Positions 16,186 through 26,218 of a stretch of 64,000 nucleotides of DNA are shown piece after piece (position 1 is the first letter of the stretch; each line of letters opens with the position of its first letter). The notes beneath the pieces are model-generated. The model was not told the DNA's origin, did not search any database, and saw only the letters and a program-made list of their open reading frames with translations. The DNA is from JSC-12 sp033764965 (GTDB lineage Bacteria; Cyanobacteriota; Cyanobacteriia; Leptolyngbyales; Leptolyngbyaceae): assembly GCA_033764965.1 (NCBI GenBank), contig JANRIN010000137.1, positions 1 to 64,000 of the forward strand, in the 5' to 3' direction. The translations under genes and the position numbers were made by a program.

Positions 16186-17489
16186 CTGAATGACTGACAC
16201 ATCTTCTCGACTCTAACCTGCTAAGCAGTGCTCAAGCGCTGTTCAAGCGGAATTGCACAATCAACTGTGGTGCATTTGAAATAGAGTGGTTTTCGTTTTG
16301 CAGTTTGAGATTTGGATGGGCTACAAGGATCTAGATCAGAAGCAGATTTGAGTTCCACCGTTGAGGGTAAGTTCCAACCTTGCACCAAAGCCTTGTGCAA
16401 CCAATGCCAGCCAATCTTGAAATAACTGTTGCCTCGGAACCAGTGGGGGTCAACCTGACGCCGATGGCCTTGCTCGACAACGGTTGTGCCGATACTGGTT
16501 AAGTAAAGCGTGGCAATCGCAAGGACCAAGCACAAGCGTGAAAGCATGGGAGCAGACCGAATGTGCGAGGATTCGAGTTGAAAACCGTTAGATTTATCGT
16601 CTAAAAAGTTCTCCTCAATTGAAAATCTCAAACCGTATTCAACAAAGGTTTCGACGCTGGTTGGTTGGTCACTCACAACGTACCAGCGTTCTCGACTAGG
16701 ATAATGGTGTGCTAAGGCTAGATGCACCAAGCCGTAACGAGCTTTCGTAATCTGCACGTGCTGCAGGAATAAGGCATGACTGGTGGACAAAGTGTAGAAC
16801 CCAAGGGGCGTGCCTTGCTTGCCGCGATACACGAGGAAATTCGATTTAACCCGAATCCGATAGTGCCAGCCTAAGCGGTGCAGGTGTTTGAATAACTCGA
16901 CATCGGCAAACCCCCGGTCGGCTAAGAACAGCACTTCAACCCCTGCTGGCAACCGCCCAACCACCGTTTCCAACAAGGGTGCCTAGACTGCATGGGCAAC
17001 CGTACTGCTGGCATGCTCCAACACCTTCCAAGCAATCGGAATTCCTCGCCCACGGTACACCACCACAATTCGAATGATGCAGTATTTGTCCCACAGCATC
17101 GTCGTGTCGAGGGCTAAAACGATGCGGTTTTGCTCCCAATTGGTCAGGGCATACCGAATCAATCCCTCATACATCGCATGCTCTTGCACTCGCTCATTGC
17201 GGAGCCACCGCGAGAACCGCCGTTGCGTACTTTGAGCATAAACAGCAGAGGTTTGCACATAGTCAATCCAAGCGGTTAAACTCACTTTCCCGCTCCGGAT
17301 TAAACCAACGACCATCCACACCAACCCATACAGCAGGCGTTGGTCTCGCGGATAGCAATATTGACCGAGTAGCTCCTGCAGCGCATGATAAAGGCGAGGG
17401 GTTTCTTCCATTGTGTTGTCTGATGATGTGGTAATCCTCAGCCTACTTGGATTTGACCCCTCATTCGAGAAAATGTGTCAGTCAGCCAG
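16186..17489. mobile_element. IS4-family insertion sequence, 1,304 bp, with TIRs and a 10-bp target duplication
   Basis: Terminal inverted repeats 16,186-16,210 and 17,465-17,489 match at 22 of 25 positions (CTG..TGACTGACACAT.TTCTCGA). The 10-base target GAATTAATGC is repeated directly outside both ends (16,176-16,185 and 17,490-17,499). A target duplication of this length suits the IS4 family. The insertion splits a virB9-like pseudogene, so the ends can be checked against the uninterrupted paralogue. Confidence 0.85.
16221..17411 (-). pseudogene. IS4-family transposase split by an in-frame amber codon
   Basis: Two leftward frames, 16,983-17,411 and 16,221-16,976, are in the same register and separated only by TAG at 16,983-16,985. 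The first part holds LALDTTMLW (first Asp); the second part holds VLFLADRGF (second Asp) and the IS4 signature Y-x2-R-x3-E-x6-K in YGLRFSIEENFLDDK, complete with the catalytic Glu. Without the stop the protein would be about 395 residues, a normal IS4 length. Only readthrough could give an active enzyme, so this copy is probably immobile unless helped in trans. Confidence 0.85.
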
Positions 17490-17876
17490 GAATTAATGCA
17501 AGTGAGACATTGGCTTGTCTAGCAGCAACAGCAAGGGATGTTCCGCTACGAGCTTCGATGATAAACTGACGAACTCGATCACACAATGGATCATCCGCTT
17601 TGGCAAGCCCACGAGCGACTTCCCTTCGGGAACACTTCGTGAACGCACTTGCATTCCTGCTTCCACCCGCCTCAATGTCTCTGACGTTGAAAGGGCTAAT
17701 CCTGGGTTCGTTTTGAAAACGATTCAGGTGAACCATGTGCCGCTATCACATTGAAGACGTGTAGCTGCTGGCGACCCTGAGAATCTACCGTCTTGATAAA
17801 CAGATTGGTTAAGTTCGCGATCGCCTCCAGGGTTTATCCTATAAAACATTTGCACTGAGACTTGGGAGATACCGAG

Positions 17877-20111
17877 TTGAATCCGTCGCGCCAGCAAACT
17901 GGAACCTATCAAGCTCCTCCCGTGGAGTCGCTGCAAGGCGTGGTCGAACGGCTCACCTACCACTCGGAAGAATCGGGCTACACCGTCGCTCGGCTGAAAG
18001 CACCCCGTACCAGTGAACTCGTCACCATCACAGGCAACTTTGCCACCATCCAGGCAGGACAAACTCTACAACTACAAGGCACCTGGAAAGATCATCCCAA
18101 ATTTGGCACTCAGTTTCAGGTGACGCAGTACCGCGAAACCAAACCCGCCACGATCACGGGGATTGAAAAGTACCTGGGCAGCGGCTTGATTAAAGGGGTG
18201 GGACCCGTCACCGCTAAACGCATCGTCGCTCACTTTGGGCTGGAAACGCTGGACATCATTGAACACCAGATTGAGCGCCTGGTGGAAGTTCCCGGCATTG
18301 CCCAGAAACGAGTGAAACTGATTCAGACAGCCTGGGTGACGCAAAAGGCAATCAAGGAAGTGATGCTGTTCTTGCAAAGTCATGGCGTTTCCACGACCTA
18401 TGCGGTCAAAATTTACAAGCAGTATGGGGATGAATCGATCGCCACTGTCACCCATAATCCCTATCAACTGGCAACCGATGTCTACGGCATTGGCTTTGTC
18501 ACTGCCGATGCGATCGCCCGAAATCTCGGCATTGCTCCCGGTTCTCAGTTTCGCTACCGCGCTGGCATTCTGCATGTGTTGGGGGAAGCCTCTGAAGACG
18601 GGCACTGCTTTTTACCCCACGATGAGTTAATTGGGCAAGGGGTGAAGCGATTGGAGATTGAGGATCACCAGCCCAATCCCGACTCTGTGGAGTTTTTAAT
18701 TCACCTGATGGTGCAAGAGCGGGAGTTGGTCAAAACCGAAACGCCGATCGCTGGGCTGGAACAATTTGGCTACTATGCGCCACCCTTCTTTGCAGCCGAA
18801 CACAAGCTGGCAGAACGGTTGCAACAGCTTTTGAGGCAACCACTTGAGGTTGATCTGCCCCGCGTTCAAAGTTGGATTGAGCGGTTCGTCCAAAAAACGG
18901 GAACCCCACTTTCGGAGCAACAGCGCCATGCGGTCGAGATGGCAGCGAGTCAGCGAGTGCTGATCCTCACCGGCGGTCCAGGTTGCGGCAAGACCTTTAC
19001 CACCCGCACGATCGTGGCACTGTGGAAGGCAATGGGGAAGTCGATCGCGCTTGCATCGCCCACGGGACGGGCAGCCCAACGGTTAAGCGAAATGACCGGA
19101 CAGGAAGCGAAAACAGTGCATCGCCTGCTGGAGTTTGACCCCAAAACCATGAAGTTCAAGCGGGATGTAGACAATCCCATTCCGGCTGAGGCGATCGTGG
19201 TGGATGAAGCCTCGATGCTCGATCTATTTCTGGCGAACTCGCTGACCAAAGCGATCTCGCTGGATGCCCAACTATTGCTGGTGGGAGATACCGATCAATT
19301 GCCCAGTGTCGGACCCGGCTCGGTATTGCAGGATCTGATTACCTCTAAACAAGTTCCGGTGGTGCGGCTGACTCAGGTGTTTCGGCAAGCGCAAGCCAGT
19401 CAGATTGTCCGTAATGCTCACCGGATTAATGGGGGACAATTCCCACAATTAGAGCCAATCTCTAACGCACCTCAGTCGGATTGTCTGTGGCTGGGCGCAC
19501 CAGAGCCAGAACAAGGAGTCCAGGGAATTCAGGACTTAATCACTGATTTGATTCCCAAACAGGGCTTTGATCCAGCCCGTGATGTACAGGTGCTTTGTCC
19601 GATGACGCGGGGAGAGGTCGGCACCCGTAATCTCAACATCGTTTTGCAACAACTGATCAATCCGCCCAGTTCAGACAAAACTGAAATTATGCGGGCAGGA
19701 ATGACGCTGCGGGTGGGCGATCGCGTCATTCAAAAGGTCAACGACTACAACCGAGAAGTGTTCAATGGCGACCTGGGTATGATTGTAGCGGTGGATGTGG
19801 AAGAACAAGAAGTGACGGTACAATTTGCGGAGCGATCCGTGAGCTACGACTACGCGGATCTGAATGAAATCACACTGGCGTGGGCAGTGACAATCCACAA
19901 GAGCCAGGGCAGCGAATATCCGGTGGTGATTCTACCCATCTATATGCAGCACTATCTGATGCTGTCGCGTAATCTGATTTACACTGGCTTAACCCGTGCC
20001 AAAAAGTTAGCAATTGTAGTGGGTCCGCAGAAGGCGATCGCCCTGGCAGTGCGGCAGATTAAGGATCGTCAACGGTATACGCTGCTAGATAAACGGCTAC
20101 AAGGGCGGTAG
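17877..20111 (+). CDS. recD2: RecD2-type ATP-dependent DNA helicase
   Basis: A 744-residue SF1B 5'-3' helicase. The N-terminal OB-like segment starts VESLQGVVERLTYHSEESGY. GVGPVTAKRIVAHFG and VPGIAQKRVKLI are the tandem helix-hairpin-helix motifs typical of RecD2. The motor has GGPGCGKTFTTR (motif I), ASPTGRAAQRLSE (Ia), VVDEASMLD (II), LVGDTDQLPSVGPG (III), QVFRQA (IV) and near the end LAWAVTIHKSQGSEY and LIYTGLTRAKK (V/VI). The chosen start TTG 17,877 has GGGAG eight bases upstream; an in-frame TTG at 17,862 is possible. Its 5' end overlaps the dying virB9-like pseudogene. A broken duplicate lies at 367-729. On plasmids RecD2 may help in replication restart or in processing transferred DNA. 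Confidence 0.93.
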   Translation: MNPSRQQTGTYQAPPVESLQGVVERLTYHSEESGYTVARLKAPRTSELVTITGNFATIQAGQTLQLQGTWKDHPKFGTQFQVTQYRETKPATITGIEKYLGSGLIKGVGPVTAKRIVAHFGLETLDIIEHQIERLVEVPGIAQKRVKLIQTAWVTQKAIKEVMLFLQSHGVSTTYAVKIYKQYGDESIATVTHNPYQLATDVYGIGFVTADAIARNLGIAPGSQFRYRAGILHVLGEASEDGHCFLPHDELIGQGVKRLEIEDHQPNPDSVEFLIHLMVQERELVKTETPIAGLEQFGYYAPPFFAAEHKLAERLQQLLRQPLEVDLPRVQSWIERFVQKTGTPLSEQQRHAVEMAASQRVLILTGGPGCGKTFTTRTIVALWKAMGKSIALASPTGRAAQRLSEMTGQEAKTVHRLLEFDPKTMKFKRDVDNPIPAEAIVVDEASMLDLFLANSLTKAISLDAQLLLVGDTDQLPSVGPGSVLQDLITSKQVPVVRLTQVFRQAQASQIVRNAHRINGGQFPQLEPISNAPQSDCLWLGAPEPEQGVQGIQDLITDLIPKQGFDPARDVQVLCPMTRGEVGTRNLNIVLQQLINPPSSDKTEIMRAGMTLRVGDRVIQKVNDYNREVFNGDLGMIVAVDVEEQEVTVQFAERSVSYDYADLNEITLAWAVTIHKSQGSEYPVVILPIYMQHYLMLSRNLIYTGLTRAKKLAIVVGPQKAIALAVRQIKDRQRYTLLDKRLQGR

Positions 20112-20370
20112 ATTGCAAGGAGGAAGATGTAACACTTCCTCTGGACAGTTTTTTGAACTGCATTATAAGGCTTTCAGAGCTTATGGTTCAAGGGGGGAGT
20201 TTTTTTCAGAGTTAACCCTGCCCTTAACTTGAGAGAAAAGATCCCGCCCACGACGGCATAAGGGTTTGAGCCTCAAAACCCCCTCACTTTCTGTCCGTGT
20301 TGTTCTGAGAAAAATTGAGAATAACAATTGTAAATAGGTATTCTATAAAAAGAACAAAAGAACTAACCCT
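20112..20370. other. Intergenic region before the STAND gene
   Basis: No gene seen. Homopolymer runs (GGGGGGAGTTTTTTT near 20,193) and an AT-rich stretch (20,310-20,365) upstream of the next ATG may carry its promoter; no clear operator or terminator was found. Confidence 0.35.
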
Positions 20371-23300
20371 ATGGTTTACTCGCCAATAAATCCTCGCCCC
20401 GATACTCTGCCGCTAAATGGTCTTGAGTGGGATCGCTTTGAGTCATTCTGCACTGAGTTTATTGCCCATCTTCCAGAAGTGAAGCCTTGGGCTGTTCATC
20501 GGTATGGACAGCAGGGAGACCAACAGAAAGGCATAGACATCATTGCTGAAATGGAAAACGGGGAGCATTGGGTCTTTCAGTGCAAGAAATACAAAAGCTT
20601 CAAGGCTAGCCAAGCACAATCAGCGGTTAGGAAATGCACCTACCAGGCTAATAAGTACGTTCTCGCGCTGTCCTGTAAAGCCTCTACAGAGGTGCGGGAT
20701 GAAATTCAAAAACATCAAGACTGGGATGTGTGGGATGTTGAAGACCTTTCACGTATCGTAAAAGATTTGCCACCAGAGGTTGCCCGTCGAATTGTTGAGC
20801 GTCACTTTGGGAAGGTTTGGCGTAGAGAGTTTTTAGGTCTAACAGGATTAATAACCTTTGTTTCAGCTTCTAATTTTTTCGAGCGCTGGTTGAAAACGGA
20901 CCAACCGTTTAACCACAAGTGGCAGTTAGTTGGGCGTGACACTTCTCTCGCTCAGCTTCATAACTTTGTTAAGAGTGAGTCTCAGATTGCGTTTCTTTAT
21001 GGCCGAGGTGGAATCGGCAAGACAAGGCTTGTGTACGAATTTTCTAAAACGTTTGGGACTTGCAACGCTGCCTGGGTGCTTCGATTTTGGATGGAGGGAA
21101 CACCAATTAATTCTGAGAGTTTGGATGAATTGCCTGTAACCCAAACTGTTGTGGTTATAGACAATGCCGACCGCTGCGATGATCTACCGGTACTACTAGC
21201 CTTTGCTCAACAGCACCCTCAGATTCTGAAACTCATCTTTATCATTCGTCCTGGCAGTCTTGAGCGTTTAAAGACTCAAACTACTCACAAAGGAATAAGT
21301 TTGGAGGTTTTGGAAGAGCTTAAGGCACTCGATCGTAGCCAAGTCAAAGAATTAGCTCGGCAGGCATTAGGTGATGAATATTGCCACTGGGTTGATCAAC
21401 TGGCAGCCGTGACAAGAGACTGTCCGCTTGTAACCGTTGTAGGTGGATGGCTTCTGCGCAAGAAAAATATTGCTCCCGCCTTGTTAGAGCGTGATCAAGA
21501 CTTTCAAAATGAAGTGCTAAGCCGGTTGCAGGAAAACTTTTTAGAGTCAATTGGCAATGAGTCGGCTCGTGAAAGATGTCGAGAATTACTCAAGCTTATT
21601 TCTGCTGTTTCGCCTGTGTACCCAAATAACCCAGCCTTTCAAGAAGTTGCTTCAAAGTTTCTCAAAACGACCAAATCAAATTTACTACATGATTTAGAAT
21701 CTCTTGAAGAGTCAAGTATTCTGATTCGTCGAGGAAAAAGTTTACGAATTACGCCAGATGTTTTATCCGAGCATATTTTGACAACCGCTTGTTTGACTAA
21801 GGAAGGAATTCCTACAGGATATGTTCAAGAGAGTTTTGAGTTGTTTAATAAGTTGTGTCTAAAGTCAATTCTGCGAAACTTTTCGGAGCTAGATTGGCGT
21901 ATTAGTGCAACTAGCAAGCAAAAAGTAGACCTTCTTACAGAGATTTGGCAAAAGATTTGGGATGAATTTCGTTCAGCGTCGAACTCCGGTAGATATCAGT
22001 TGCTAGATTTATTGGGAGAAATGGCAGTTTACCAGCCTAAACAAGCGCTTGATTTGGTGGAATTTACTATGCAGAATCCTGCCACAGTATTGGATCAAAC
22101 AGACTTTGCAGCGTTTTACACTCACCAGAAAGTTTTGAAAAAGCTACCTCCGTTGCTGTATGAGATCAGCTACACAATGAGTTACTTGCCGCGCTGTTGT
22201 GATTTGTTATGGGAGTTAGTAAAACAAACTAGCTCAGAAATTTCAACCTCTGAGCAATCTGCCTTACAAGTTCTGATTCACCTAGCTGAATACGATGTTT
22301 TTCCTCGCAAGGATTTGGAATACAACCACTTGGTTGTGGAAGCAGCCGAACGCTGGCTAAAGGATCCTCATGCTTTTAGTTATCAAGGCTCTCCCTTAGA
22401 CGTGCTAGATCCAGTCTTAGCTAGAACGTATGAGTCTACCAGAACAGAAGGCTTAACGATTACGATGCAGGAGTTTTATGTCAATCAGGAATATACACAA
22501 GTAGTTCGAGATAAAGCACTGCATCTAATTGATGGATGTATAGCTTCTGAGCAACCAAAGATAATTCTACGATCGCTCAAAAGCCTAGATAAAGCTTTAG
22601 CCAACCCAGATACTAGGTTCAGTCAAAGAGCAGATAACCAGTGTGAGCAGTGGGTTCCTGAGCAGCTTAAGATTTTGGACATGATTAGCCAATTGGTTGG
22701 GCAAACAACTAATCCACTAATCCAATTAGAAATTCTTCAGATGATGCATGAACACGCTCATCATGCTTATGATGGCTCAGTGAAACAACAGATGTTAGCA
22801 ATCATTAATGCCATCCCTGTTAACGATCAGTTAAAGTTGACCGGAGCATTAATTTGCAGCAGCCGATTAGCATGGTTAATTAAGCCAGTTGAACAGCCAG
22901 AATCTAATTCTGATACGTCTGACGAGTCTTTTGAGAGCGATTGGCAACGGCAGTGTAGGCTGTCGAAAAATATTTGTGCTGATGCTGTACACCAGCTTTT
23001 TCAGACTTTTTCAGATCCCCGTGAAGCGGTCAGCGAAATTCGTGTGCGACTAGACCTGGCAGTAAATGCAGGTCTGCAACCGGAATTTGACGAGTTAATT
23101 AAGACATTGGGTGATTTAGCGAAGACAGACTATCTGACCGGAATTTGCAGCGCAATCATTCAAAACCCCAAATATTTAGCAGCGTATCTAGGATTGCTGC
23201 TGTCTAAATTAAGAGAAGAAGATATTGAAAGTGCGATTGCTCTTGCACAAACTGCTGTTGACACTGAAAATCCAAGTCTTTGTGCTTCTATAGCTCAAGG

Positions 23301-24282
23301 TTTTTGGGGTGGAGCAGAAAACCTTCAGCCTTTAGACATTGACTTAATCCGAAAACTTGCTCATAGTGACTATCCGGGAGTAAAGAAACAGATATTTTAT
23401 ACTCTACAAAATATCAGTCAGCTTGAACCACGCCTAGGGACAGAGATTGCATTAACAATCAATGTTGGCGAATCTTCTGAACTCGCTGATTCTCTATGTA
23501 GGTTTTTCGATCCCAATTATGGAATCTCACCTGAGGAATTAACGCATGAACAACTAGAGGTGATTCTTAGCAAATTAGAGAACGTTGCCGATTTGGATCA
23601 GTGCAACATTTGTAGATTCCTTTCCTACGCTTGCAGTCGATCTGCTCGTGCAACGATTAATCTATTGCTGGCAAGATTGAGAAACTACGCCAAAGAGGAA
23701 ACTTTTTATCCCTTTCCTCGATTGGGATTTCGACACAACCCCAATGGTGGTACGGTACTGTCTGGGTTACAGGACAGCCAAGACTACCAAGATATTCTCA
23801 GTGAGGTTCGCGATTTGATGATGAGCGAGGAATTAAAGGCAACATCGTGCTTACCACGCCTCTTCAAACTGATCTCTCTCGACCTCAATTCTGTGAGCCT
23901 TGAAGTTCTTAATTGGTGGATTAACTCAGGTGACGCTACAAAAGTGAAAAATGCCAGCCAACTGCTTCAAGATGCTTCCTCACTATTTGTCTTCAAGAAC
24001 AACGATTTCGTGGCTAATCTATTAAACCAGGCAGCGTCTGTTGGCAGTGAGTGTCTTAAAGAAGTACGTCACAGTCTTTTACACACCCTTGTATTCAGAA
24101 GCTTATCTCGCACAGTAGGACAGCCGTCGCCAACAGTTGTGGATGAGCGAGAGCAAGCAATGAAGATCGCTGATAAGCATCCCCTTCATTCTTCAGTCCG
24201 AAACTTCTATCAAGAGATTGCAGAACGTGCTCAAAACACGATTCAAGAACAAGTTGAAATGGATGAAGAATTGCTGGAGTAG
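20371..24282 (+). CDS. Mrr-type nuclease fused to a STAND NTPase with a long repeat tail; likely anti-phage protein
   Basis: A 1,303-residue protein. Residues about 15-150 form an Mrr-like PD-(D/E)XK nuclease: GLEWDRFESFCTEFI, then KGIDIIAE (Asp56) and HWVFQCKKYK, which gives the Mrr-specific Q-x-K (Gln70, Lys72). Residues 183-450 form a STAND/NACHT-type NTPase: LVGRDTSLAQL, the P-loop GRGGIGKT (211-218), Walker B VVVIDNAD (260-267) and FIIRPG. The remaining ~850 residues are helical, TPR/HEAT-like in look, and would be the sensor. This effector-STAND-repeat order is that of Avs (AVAST)-type and related defence proteins, in which a phage protein is sensed and the nuclease is unleashed. It is a stand-alone gene between recD2 and an IS element. 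The identity of the sensed molecule cannot be read. Confidence 0.8.
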   Translation: MVYSPINPRPDTLPLNGLEWDRFESFCTEFIAHLPEVKPWAVHRYGQQGDQQKGIDIIAEMENGEHWVFQCKKYKSFKASQAQSAVRKCTYQANKYVLALSCKASTEVRDEIQKHQDWDVWDVEDLSRIVKDLPPEVARRIVERHFGKVWRREFLGLTGLITFVSASNFFERWLKTDQPFNHKWQLVGRDTSLAQLHNFVKSESQIAFLYGRGGIGKTRLVYEFSKTFGTCNAAWVLRFWMEGTPINSESLDELPVTQTVVVIDNADRCDDLPVLLAFAQQHPQILKLIFIIRPGSLERLKTQTTHKGISLEVLEELKALDRSQVKELARQALGDEYCHWVDQLAAVTRDCPLVTVVGGWLLRKKNIAPALLERDQDFQNEVLSRLQENFLESIGNESARERCRELLKLISAVSPVYPNNPAFQEVASKFLKTTKSNLLHDLESLEESSILIRRGKSLRITPDVLSEHILTTACLTKEGIPTGYVQESFELFNKLCLKSILRNFSELDWRISATSKQKVDLLTEIWQKIWDEFRSASNSGRYQLLDLLGEMAVYQPKQALDLVEFTMQNPATVLDQTDFAAFYTHQKVLKKLPPLLYEISYTMSYLPRCCDLLWELVKQTSSEISTSEQSALQVLIHLAEYDVFPRKDLEYNHLVVEAAERWLKDPHAFSYQGSPLDVLDPVLARTYESTRTEGLTITMQEFYVNQEYTQVVRDKALHLIDGCIASEQPKIILRSLKSLDKALANPDTRFSQRADNQCEQWVPEQLKILDMISQLVGQTTNPLIQLEILQMMHEHAHHAYDGSVKQQMLAIINAIPVNDQLKLTGALICSSRLAWLIKPVEQPESNSDTSDESFESDWQRQCRLSKNICADAVHQLFQTFSDPREAVSEIRVRLDLAVNAGLQPEFDELIKTLGDLAKTDYLTGICSAIIQNPKYLAAYLGLLLSKLREEDIESAIALAQTAVDTENPSLCASIAQGFWGGAENLQPLDIDLIRKLAHSDYPGVKKQIFYTLQNISQLEPRLGTEIALTINVGESSELADSLCRFFDPNYGISPEELTHEQLEVILSKLENVADLDQCNICRFLSYACSRSARATINLLLARLRNYAKEETFYPFPRLGFRHNPNGGTVLSGLQDSQDYQDILSEVRDLMMSEELKATSCLPRLFKLISLDLNSVSLEVLNWWINSGDATKVKNASQLLQDASSLFVFKNNDFVANLLNQAASVGSECLKEVRHSLLHTLVFRSLSRTVGQPSPTVVDEREQAMKIADKHPLHSSVRNFYQEIAERAQNTIQEQVEMDEELLE

Positions 24283-24429
24283 GGGCAAAGGGAGCAATGC
24301 TGCAAACAACAGAAGCGGACTTTGAGCGTGTCGAGAGCGGTTTCACAATCAAAGTGTCAAGACTATCTAACATCTATGAGTTTTGACAAAGGATTTGGAT
24401 TGCGAGGTGTCGATAGGATTTATTACTAG

Positions 24430-25334
24430 GACGTGTTTTAAAACCAGCGCTAACATAGATATAGTAGAGCTTTGAGAACAATTAGCAAATTTGGTAACAC
24501 GGAATCCAATTTCTCGAAAGAACTTAACCGATCAACAATGGCAACGACTGCAACCCTTGTTGCCGAAGCCAAGTCAGAAGGGTGGGCGACCTGCCAATGA
24601 CCATCGCACAACGATCAATGGAATCCTTTGGATTCTTCGCACAGGTGCCCCTTGGCGAGACTTACCTGACCGGTATGGTGCCTGGGAGACAGTCGCCGGT
24701 CGCTTTTATACTTGGCGCAAAAGTGGACTATGGCAGCAAATCCTGAAGCACTTGCAACAACAGGCGAATGCTGCTGGAGAGTTTGACTGAAAGCTTCACT
24801 TGGTTGATGGCACAGTCATTCGAGCGCATCAACATGCCGCTGGTGCCAAGGACAGCAGTGCTGAACAGGAAGCCTTGGGATACAGCAAAGGCGGCTTTAG
24901 CACCAAGATTCATCTCCGCTGTGACGGGAATGGTAAGCCTGTGACTTTTTTGATCACGGTTGGTCAACGCCATGAGTCTGTGATGTTTGAGTCCTTGATG
25001 GAACAAGGGGCGGTCAAACAATCCGGTCGGGGACGTCCCCGTTTGCGTCCGCAACGGGTGGCTGGAGATAAGGGCTATACCGGGCATCCCATTCGCGCCT
25101 ACTTGCGACGGCGGGGCATCGGTGCGGTGATTCCTCGCCGTCGCACCGAATCTCGTCGCGGCACTCGCTTTGACCCTCAGGCGTACCGTCAACGCAACCG
25201 AGTCGAACGAACGATCAATCGCTTCAAACAGTTCCGCCGGATTGCCACCCGATATGAAAAACGAGCCGACAATTACCTGGCAATGTTAACCATTGCTGCA
25301 ATTCTGCTTTGGCTCTAGGGTTTTAAAACACACC
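24430..25334. mobile_element. IS5-family insertion sequence, 905 bp, flanked by CTAG
   Basis: Ends 24,430-24,445 (GACGTGTTTTAAAACC) and 25,319-25,334 form 16-bp inverted repeats with two mismatches. CTAG is found directly outside both ends (24,426-24,429 and 25,335-25,338), agreeing with the YTAR target of IS5-type elements. It sits in the 3' flank of the Mrr-STAND gene. Confidence 0.8.
24491..25318 (+). pseudogene. IS5-family transposase interrupted by an in-frame TGA
   Basis: The first frame (24,491-24,790) starts RKNLTDQQWQRLQPLLPKP and contains GILWILRTGAPWRDLP, the IS5/DUF4096 N-terminal domain. It stops at TGA 24,788-24,790. The same register resumes with KLHLVDGTVIRAHQHAAGAK (first Asp), VAGDKGYTG (second Asp) and RNRVERTINRFKQFRRIATR (Glu) up to 25,318. 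Relatives have Trp at the stop position (FDW..H.VDG), so the lesion looks like TGG to TGA. Some IS5 members express orfAB by frameshifting, but here the frames are identical, which argues for simple inactivation. Confidence 0.85.
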
Positions 25335-25473
25335 CTAGTCGAAATAGCTTAGCAGCGTATTATATTTCAAGCTAGCGAGTGCAGAAGTGATCTTTGAGAC
25401 AGCCGCTCAAAACATCCAGATTTATACGCGATCAACTCAGATGGATTAGTAAAGCTGCAAACGATGGCAATCA

Positions 25474-26202
25474 TCAATGCTGTTGAATGCCCAGTTGATT
25501 GAGTTTAATGATCAGCGAGGGTGAGACGATCGCCCATTCTGCCGCGATCGCCACCGGGACACCGCTCCGAGCTTGTTGGAGAAAGTTTCGCACTCGATCA
25601 AACAGAGGATCATCGGCTTTAGCAAACTTGCGGTCGATCGCCACCTGAATGCCTGCCTCCACGCAATCCAAATCGATCGCCTCACGGGTCAGAGTAGTGT
25701 GATTCGTCGATGCTGTCAGCGGTTGAGCCGGATCGTAAACTGGAGCACGATTGGACAGTTGAATCATGCTGTAGTCTGGCTTGCCGTTTGCCGCAACAAC
25801 ATTGAATACGTAAGTATTTCGGCTATTCGTCTTGACGATCAGATTAGTGACAGAAGTGGTCGTTGCCCCTGGAAACCGGAGCAGTTGAATTTGCCGTAGG
25901 TAGATTGTGCTGGCAGTGCCTTGTTCAAGCAGCACATCCGTGTTGTAGACCAACCGAGAGGGGTCGGCTAAAGCAATGCTGGTAATGCGCTGGTTCAGGA
26001 GCGAAAAGTCGATCGCTGTAATCCGCCCAGACCAGACTTTCACTGTCAGCTTTGGAGTACGCGGCGAAACCTGGATGATGTCACTGGCTGTAGCTGGAAG
26101 CGCCTGAGCCACCGATGGAATCGAGGGAGTCGATGGTAAATTGACTGAGTTGAGCGGCAATGTTCCAATCGTAAGTACTGCTGCCAATGAGTGAAGTTTC
26201 AT
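25474..26202 (-). CDS. Secreted VirB9/TraK-like T4SS component
   Basis: A 242-residue protein with a Sec signal peptide (residues 1-33: KLHSLAAVLTIG..., cleavage near VAQA). After it, PKLTVKVWSGRITAIDF, ITSIALADPSRLVYNTD, IYLRQIQLLRFPG and TNLIVKTNSRNTYVFNVVAA follow the beta-rich pattern of VirB9/TraK N-terminal domains, which line the periplasmic channel. The C-terminal 60 residues (CVEAGIQVAIDRKFAKADDP) are helical and lack the usual VirB9 C-terminal OB domain. It is the last gene of the leftward arm, 16 bases after the VirB10-like gene. A broken, IS-split paralogue lies at 16,138-17,850. The VirB9 label is by fold pattern and context only. Confidence 0.6.
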   Translation of the reverse strand: MKLHSLAAVLTIGTLPLNSVNLPSTPSIPSVAQALPATASDIIQVSPRTPKLTVKVWSGRITAIDFSLLNQRITSIALADPSRLVYNTDVLLEQGTASTIYLRQIQLLRFPGATTTSVTNLIVKTNSRNTYVFNVVAANGKPDYSMIQLSNRAPVYDPAQPLTASTNHTTLTREAIDLDCVEAGIQVAIDRKFAKADDPLFDRVRNFLQQARSGVPVAIAAEWAIVSPSLIIKLNQLGIQQH

Positions 26203-26218
26203 GCTTTTCTCCTATCCG

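Larger units (their letters stand above)
16138..17850 (-). pseudogene. virB9-like pseudogene, frameshifted and interrupted by an IS4-family element
   Basis: Leftward pieces on both sides of the insertion match the intact protein encoded at 25,474-26,202. To the right: FYRINPGGDR, NLTNLFIKTVDSQG, LHVFNVIAAHGSPE, RVEAGMQV, then in another frame GLAKADDPLCDRVRQFIIEA and NVSLALI. To the left: ALILKLSQLGLQSVQ and a stop at 16,138, corresponding to SLIIKLNQLGIQQH in the intact copy. At least two frameshifts besides the insertion show that it is dead. The N-terminal part (signal peptide) is gone, and its right end runs into the recD2 start. It is evidence for a duplicated transfer region. Confidence 0.75.

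Noticed and set aside
4828..24790. Idea that TGA codes for Trp in this replicon
   Set aside because: Intact genes such as parB and the nucleotidyltransferase gene end in TGA at the expected length, so the two Trp-to-TGA cases are ordinary nonsense mutations.
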